Made by a program: the position numbers and the translations under genes. From Caryophanales bacterium (GTDB lineage: Bacteria > Bacillota_I > Bacilli_A > RFN20 > CAG-449), in assembly GCA_029006735.1 (NCBI GenBank), contig JAQXGN010000025.1, positions 1 to 32,656 of the forward strand: 32,656 bases of DNA. Reading direction: 5' to 3'. Positions 28,158 to 32,656 of the stretch are shown in pieces (within the stretch, counting starts at the first letter, position 1; each line of letters starts with the position of its first letter). The notes under the pieces were generated by a model that did not search any database, was not told the DNA's origin, and was given only the letters and a program-made list of their open reading frames with translations.

Positions 28158-28724
28158 ATGTTTGTTTATTCAAAAAGACTAATTTATCCTATTGACATAA
28201 AAAATAAGGATCTAAAGATGGCAAAAGAATTGTATGCTCAATACGGAGGACCACATGGAGAATTAGGTGCAGCTTTACGATATTTTGCTCAAAGAACAGA
28301 TATGCCAGATGAACAAGGAGTAATGTTGCTTACTGATATTGCTAGTGAAGAATTAGGCCATGTTGAAATGATTGTTACTATGATTTATCAATTAACTAAA
28401 GGAGCTTCACCAAAAGAAATGGAAGAAGCGGGGCTTTGTTGTGATTATACTTTGCATGGTAAAGGGATATTCCCAGGATCATGTAATGGAGAAGCATTTA
28501 CTACTTCAGGAATTGGCGTGTCGGGCAATTATAAAATAGATTTATTAGAAGACATGGCAGCAGAAGAAAAAGCCAGAGGATGTTATGAACATCTAATTGA
28601 TATGACAAAAGATGAAACGGTTATTCAAATATTATTATATTTAAGACAAAGAGAGATAGTACATTATAATATGTTTAAAACTCTTCTTGAAAAGTATAAA
28701 AAAGAAGGTATCAGCGAATATTAA
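28158..28724 (+). CDS. cotJC: Spore coat protein CotJC (manganese catalase-like)
   Basis: KDLKMAKELYAQYGGPHGELGAALRYFAQR; LLTDIASEELGHVEMI; AAEEKARGCYEHLI. Confidence 0.95.
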   Translation: MFVYSKRLIYPIDIKNKDLKMAKELYAQYGGPHGELGAALRYFAQRTDMPDEQGVMLLTDIASEELGHVEMIVTMIYQLTKGASPKEMEEAGLCCDYTLHGKGIFPGSCNGEAFTTSGIGVSGNYKIDLLEDMAAEEKARGCYEHLIDMTKDETVIQILLYLRQREIVHYNMFKTLLEKYKKEGISEY

Positions 28725-28728
28725 TAAG

Positions 28729-28768
28729 AAAAAAAGTGATGTTTTTCCGTAAAATCATCACTTTTATA
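28729..28768. terminator. Bidirectional terminator between cotJC and nadE
   Basis: AAAAGTGATG ... CATCACTTTT between convergent genes. Confidence 0.75.
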
Positions 28769-28772
28769 TTAA

Positions 28773-30881
28773 TTATAGATCCTCAATAAATGTTGCATAA
28801 CTCCCATCACTTGGTAATCTAAGATCACCTCTAGGAGAAAGGCTTACTTCGGAAATTTTTGGGCCATCAGGAATACAAGAACGTTTGAATTGATTATTGA
28901 AAAAACGTTTTATAAATGTATTTAGCCATTTATGTATTGTTTCTTCTTTATAATCTTTTTTGAAAGTAGCTTTTGCTACATAATATAGTTTTCTAACTGA
29001 CATATGTTGATAGACAAAATGATATAGGAAGAAATCATGTAATTCATATGGACCAACTAAATCTTCTGTAAGTTGCGTGATTTCTCCTTCTTTTGGTGGA
29101 ATTAATTCGGGAGATATTGGTGTTCCAAGAATATCTAATAAGGTATCTTTAATTTGTGGATTTAATTCAGCAATTATTCTTGTCATTTCACGAATATATG
29201 TTTTTGTTAATGAGCAATTAACTGCATACATTGACATATGGTCCCCATTGTATGTTGACCATCCTAATGCAATTTCACTTAAATCACCAGTTCCAATGAC
29301 AATTCCATTTACCTTATTCGCATAGTCCATTAATACTTGAGTTCGTTCTCTTGCTTGAGCATTTTCAAATGTGACAGAATGATCATCTAATGAATGGCTA
29401 ATATCATTTAAATGTTGTTTAACTGAATCTGAAATGTTGATTTCCTTTAATGTTACTTTATAATAATCAGCAAGTTTAATTGCATTTTGTTTTGTACGTA
29501 CACTTGTTCCAAAACAAGGCATTGTAATCGCATGTATTTGATGACTATCATATCCTAAAATTTCAAATGCTTTTACACATGCAATCAATGCGATTGTTGA
29601 ATCTAATCCACCAGATAAACCAATTACAACATTAGAACAATGAATATGTTTTAATCTTCTTGCTAATGCATATCCTTGCATAGTGATTGTCTTTTGAACC
29701 GATAAAGTCGATTTATATTTATTTTCATCGATGAAAGGTAACTTTTTGTATGTTCTAGTTAAGGAAGGAACATCTAAATGACATTTAAATGGAATTACCT
29801 CAAAATCTTCTTTATGGGTATCGCCAACAGAATTATTTTGAATCTTTGATAAAATGATGCGATCTAAATCAATTTCTCCATAAGTAATATTTGATTCAAA
29901 TAAACTTGATTCGGCAATAATTCCGTCTGGTTCAGCAATTATATTGTGCGAAGAATATATAACATCGGAGGTTGATTCATAATACGAGGAGGAAGAATAA
30001 ATATAACCAATATTATTTTTCCACGCTTGATTTTTCACTAAATCCCTTCTTTTTTTATCTTTATGTAGTGTTTCATTAGATGCGGATAGATTGCATTCAA
30101 TTGTCGCTCCGGCAAGGGAATGATAACTAGAAGGAGGAATACCCATCCATACATCTTCACATATTTCTATACCAATTATTTCATCAGTACAATAGACATT
30201 TTTAAATAATAATTTAGTTCCAAATGGATATTCTTTATCCAATATTGTGATAGTAGAATTGCCTTTAATTGGTTCAGAAAAATATCTTTTTTCATAGAAC
30301 TCATTATAATTAGGCACAAAACTTTTTGGTACAACTCCTAAAATGCTTCCTTTATGAAGAGCAATTCCACAGTTGAATAACTTACCATCTTTATATAGAG
30401 GCGCACCAACAACGATAAATGCATCAATTTCTTTTGTTCCATCGCATACTTTTTGTATTCCTCTTTCTGCTTTTTCTAATAATGTTTTTTGGTAGAACAT
30501 ATCTCCTGAAGTGTAAGAAGTGATGCATAATTCAGGAAATACTATTATTTTTGCACCATTGAAAAATGCTTCTTTTGCTACTTTAATAATCGATTCACAA
30601 TTTTTGGTAATACTATGTATTTCAACGTCAAAGTTTGCTGCAGCTACTTTGATAAAACCCATACAATCATCTTGTGGGGCAACTTCAAATGCCTCTTTTG
30701 CTTTTGTTTTTCTATTTTCTAATTGATTATATCCTTCAATACGTTCATAAACTTCATTAGACATGATTACTAAATCATTATAACCGTTTTTTGTAACAAA
30801 AATAGGCTTATCATTTTTATGACATAGTGTGGATATTTCTTGCGTTTTTCTTAAATCTGTTATCGGAATGATTTTGCTCAT
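28773..30881 (-). CDS. nadE: Glutamine-hydrolysing NAD+ synthase with an N-terminal Phd/YefM-like domain
   Basis: Nitrilase triad regions FPELCITSYT / VPKSFVPNYNEFYEKRYF / EICEDVWMG; synthetase P-loop GLSGGLDST; N-terminal ~60 aa MSKIIPITDLRKTQEISTLCHKNDKPIFVTKNGYNDLVIMSNEVYERIE. Start at ATG 30881 behind GAGGTGATAATA. Confidence 0.92.
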   Translation of the reverse strand: MSKIIPITDLRKTQEISTLCHKNDKPIFVTKNGYNDLVIMSNEVYERIEGYNQLENRKTKAKEAFEVAPQDDCMGFIKVAAANFDVEIHSITKNCESIIKVAKEAFFNGAKIIVFPELCITSYTSGDMFYQKTLLEKAERGIQKVCDGTKEIDAFIVVGAPLYKDGKLFNCGIALHKGSILGVVPKSFVPNYNEFYEKRYFSEPIKGNSTITILDKEYPFGTKLLFKNVYCTDEIIGIEICEDVWMGIPPSSYHSLAGATIECNLSASNETLHKDKKRRDLVKNQAWKNNIGYIYSSSSYYESTSDVIYSSHNIIAEPDGIIAESSLFESNITYGEIDLDRIILSKIQNNSVGDTHKEDFEVIPFKCHLDVPSLTRTYKKLPFIDENKYKSTLSVQKTITMQGYALARRLKHIHCSNVVIGLSGGLDSTIALIACVKAFEILGYDSHQIHAITMPCFGTSVRTKQNAIKLADYYKVTLKEINISDSVKQHLNDISHSLDDHSVTFENAQARERTQVLMDYANKVNGIVIGTGDLSEIALGWSTYNGDHMSMYAVNCSLTKTYIREMTRIIAELNPQIKDTLLDILGTPISPELIPPKEGEITQLTEDLVGPYELHDFFLYHFVYQHMSVRKLYYVAKATFKKDYKEETIHKWLNTFIKRFFNNQFKRSCIPDGPKISEVSLSPRGDLRLPSDGSYATFIEDL

Positions 30882-30900
30882 TATTATCACCTCGTACATT

Positions 30901-30919
30901 ATTATAGCATAATTATGCT
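30901..30919 (-). promoter_or_regulatory. Extended -10 (TGCTATAAT) of nadE overlapped/flanked by the perfect palindrome AGCATAATTATGCT
   Basis: Minus-strand TATAAT at 30906-30901; 14-bp palindrome at 30906-30919 directly upstream of it. Confidence 0.5.
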
Positions 30920-30990
30920 GTATTTATCATTTTTTTAAAAAATGTTATGTAGATTATTTCATTTAAGTTATAATTATGAAGGTGATAAGC

Positions 30991-32076
30991 ATGTTTGATC
31001 AATTAAATAAATTCGGATTATTAAATACACAAGATGACAAATGGTTGTTTGGAGAAAACATTGCATATTGTTTTGATGCGATTTGTGATTATATATCAAA
31101 GAAATTAGAAAAGCTAGGTTATATAAAAGTAATTGGAAGTGATGAAACTCTCAATAATTTAGTAACCAATAATCATTTCAATCGATTATTTTCTATTAAT
31201 AATCAGAATTTAGAATTATATTCATATGCAAAACTTAAATTAGAGATAGAAGAAGCTAGAACTGACTTAATTGATATATTACAAATATATGAATCTTGTT
31301 TTCTTGATTTATTTAATATATCTCTTCTTTCTGGTAAGAATGTCTTATCAAATGAAATAGAATATGTTTTATCTTTACCATATGAAATAGATAAAGGAAA
31401 AATTGTAGCAAACTTAAGGACTAATAAAATAGGCGATTATTATTTGATTAGTACATCATTAAATATGAATTTTGTTTTATCTTCATTTTTATTTAATAAA
31501 GATGAAAAGGGGATAATTTTGCCTGTAAAAATTGCAAAAAATCAAATGGTAATTCTTCCGATAAAGCAAAATATGAGTGGTGTATTAAAAAAATGTAATG
31601 AATTATATGAAGAATTAAATAAGAATGGAATTAGAACTAAATTAGATAAGACAAATGAAGTTTTTAATTCTTTAAAAGAGAAATATCAAAATGCAGGAAT
31701 CCCTTTTGTAGTAGCAATAGGACCTAAAGATTTAGAATTAAATCAAGTTGAAGTTTATTCACGTATTAGTGAAGAAAAAGAATGTATCAATTTCAACGAA
31801 TTGATAGGTAATATTCCGTATTTATTTGATCAATATAGTTCAAAATTAAAAAACATAAATTTAAAAAAACTTTTAGGTAATGTAAAAAAATCTCAAGTAC
31901 TTGATGATTCAATTAATCAAAAAATAGTATGTTGTAATGATAATAACTGTATTAAAGAAATAACTAAAGATTCAAGAAGAATCAGTATATTTCCTTTTAA
32001 TCAAACAAAGTTTGATAATAAATGTATTATTTGTAAGAATAAAGCTCAAAAAGTATTGTTATGTGTAAATAAATAG
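30991..32076 (+). CDS. Prolyl-tRNA synthetase-like protein, catalytic core degenerate (pseudoenzyme)
   Basis: Similar by eye to archaeal-type ProRS in the motif-3/anticodon-binding and Zn-like C-terminal regions (NFVLSSFLFNKDEKGIILPVKIAKNQMVILPI; GIPFVVAIGPKDLELNQVEVYSR; KEITKDSRRISIFPFNQTKFDNKCIICKNKA); motif 1-2 core largely missing. Confidence 0.65.
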   Translation: MFDQLNKFGLLNTQDDKWLFGENIAYCFDAICDYISKKLEKLGYIKVIGSDETLNNLVTNNHFNRLFSINNQNLELYSYAKLKLEIEEARTDLIDILQIYESCFLDLFNISLLSGKNVLSNEIEYVLSLPYEIDKGKIVANLRTNKIGDYYLISTSLNMNFVLSSFLFNKDEKGIILPVKIAKNQMVILPIKQNMSGVLKKCNELYEELNKNGIRTKLDKTNEVFNSLKEKYQNAGIPFVVAIGPKDLELNQVEVYSRISEEKECINFNELIGNIPYLFDQYSSKLKNINLKKLLGNVKKSQVLDDSINQKIVCCNDNNCIKEITKDSRRISIFPFNQTKFDNKCIICKNKAQKVLLCVNK

Positions 32077-32111
32077 TTTCTAAAATTCTCATAGTTTTTT
32101 TTATAAAATAA

Positions 32112-32140
32112 TTGAAATAAAAAAATTATCATGTTATATT
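32112..32140 (+). promoter_or_regulatory. tRNA operon promoter (TTGAAA-N17-TATATT, extended -10)
   Basis: TTGAAA 32112-32117; TATATT 32135-32140 preceded by TGT. Confidence 0.7.
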
Positions 32141-32153
32141 AAATAAGCGACAT

Positions 32154-32244
32154 GGAGCAATACTCAAGTTGGTGAAGAGGCGTCCCTGCTAAGGACGTAG
32201 ATCGGGTAACTGGTGCGAGAGTTCGAGTCTCTCTTGCTCCGCCA
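32154..32244 (+). tRNA. tRNA-Ser (anticodon GCU)
   Basis: GGAGCAA/TTGCTCC acceptor stem, CTGCTAA anticodon loop, long variable arm, GTTCGAGTC T-loop, encoded CCA. Confidence 0.95.
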
Positions 32245-32252
32245 TCTAACTT

Positions 32253-32328
32253 GGACCTGTGGTGTAGCGGTTAACATGTCTCCCTGTCACGGAGAAGATC
32301 GCGAGTTCGATTCTCGTCAGGTCCGCCA
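32253..32328 (+). tRNA. tRNA-Asp (anticodon GUC)
   Basis: GGACCTG/CAGGTCC acceptor stem, CTGTCAC anticodon loop, GTTCGATTC, encoded CCA. Confidence 0.95.
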
Positions 32329-32353
32329 TTCTTAATCAACTTCGCATTATTAT

Positions 32354-32427
32354 GCAGGTGTAGTTCAGTGGTAGAACACCAGCCTTCCAAGCTGGTTATG
32401 CGGGTCCGATTCCCGTCACCTGCTCCA
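32354..32427 (+). tRNA. tRNA-Gly (anticodon UCC)
   Basis: GCAGGTG/CACCTGC acceptor stem, CTTCCAA anticodon loop, GTCCGATTC, encoded CCA. Confidence 0.95.
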
Positions 32428-32440
32428 TTAAGTAGATGAT

Positions 32441-32474
32441 GACACTTTTGAAAAATCAAGAGTGTCTTTTTTAT
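32441..32474 (+). terminator. Terminator of the tRNA operon
   Basis: GACACTTTTG-AAAAAT-CAAGAGTGTC followed by TTTTTTATTT. Confidence 0.8.
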
Positions 32475-32486
32475 TTATTTTTACAT

Positions 32487-32517
32487 GTCAAAAAATAACG
32501 TATACGTCAAAAAATAA
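32487..32517 (+). repeat. Two direct copies of GTCAAAAAATAA, 19-nt period
   Basis: GTCAAAAAATAA at 32487-32498 and 32506-32517; possible IS end / transposase-binding repeats. Confidence 0.5.
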
Positions 32518-32591
32518 GTAAACGTAAAAGATTTCCAGACTCGAACCAAAAAACCTCTTGAAATAGAATAAAGTCAGGAGGAGAAGCAAAA

Positions 32592-32656
32592 ATGAAATGC
32601 AATGAATATTTAGAAGGATTCAAAATCCAAGCAGTAAAGCGAATATATGCAGGAGA
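32592..32656 (+). CDS. Start of a truncated ORF, possibly an IS/transposase orfA-like protein (runs off window)
   Basis: SD AGGAGG then ATG: MKCNEYLEGFKIQAVKRIYAG...; resembles the start of IS3-type OrfA helix-turn-helix proteins. Confidence 0.4.
   Translation, partial: MKCNEYLEGFKIQAVKRIYAG

Noticed and set aside
30520-30726. Plus-strand ORF antisense to the Phd/NadE junction
   Set aside because: Considered as a possible hidden toxin partner for the Phd domain, but has no RBS and no toxin-like motif; it lies opposite conserved nitrilase sequence.
32271-32459. Minus-strand ORF (62 aa, 'GAGDGNRTRITSLEG...DENRTRDLLRDRE')
   Set aside because: It is antisense to the tRNA-Asp/tRNA-Gly genes; the peptide is a well-known artefact of translating tRNA reverse complements.
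1-32656. CRISPR arrays, restriction-modification, prophage or classical defence islands
   Set aside because: No regularly spaced repeats and no recognisable defence or phage proteins seen; the window is mainly housekeeping.

Overview
Low-GC Gram-positive (Bacilli/Firmicutes-like, standard genetic code) chromosomal window, mostly housekeeping. From left to right: an ECF sigma/RsgI-like anti-sigma pair, a GH43-like lipoprotein, a HIT protein, two PrsA/SurA-like lipoproteins, and two unlisted ~33-aa YjcZ-type sporulation miniproteins. These are followed by a compact sufCDSUB-mnmG-rsmG-parA-parB run, a lysine-riboswitch-controlled polar amino acid ABC transporter, a DacF-like carboxypeptidase, glmS with a GlmU-like partner, a pseudouridine synthase, spoIVA, HU, cotJA/B-cotJC, nadE, a ProRS-like protein, three tRNAs, and the start of a possible IS-like ORF. 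The strongest unusual observations are: (1) the riboswitch-controlled substrate-binding protein appears to be a natural circular permutation, with its C-terminal segment placed directly after the lipobox; (2) NAD synthetase carries an N-terminal Phd/YefM antitoxin-like domain, and a perfect palindrome abuts its -10 box, suggesting a self-regulating enzyme; (3) the divergently transcribed neighbour is a shrunken ProRS-like pseudoenzyme lacking most of the catalytic core; (4) ParB has altered CTP-binding motifs; (5) spore-coat features include a CotJA-CotJB fusion and a YjcZ pair behind a sigma-K-like promoter. All family calls were made by eye from motifs, without database searches.
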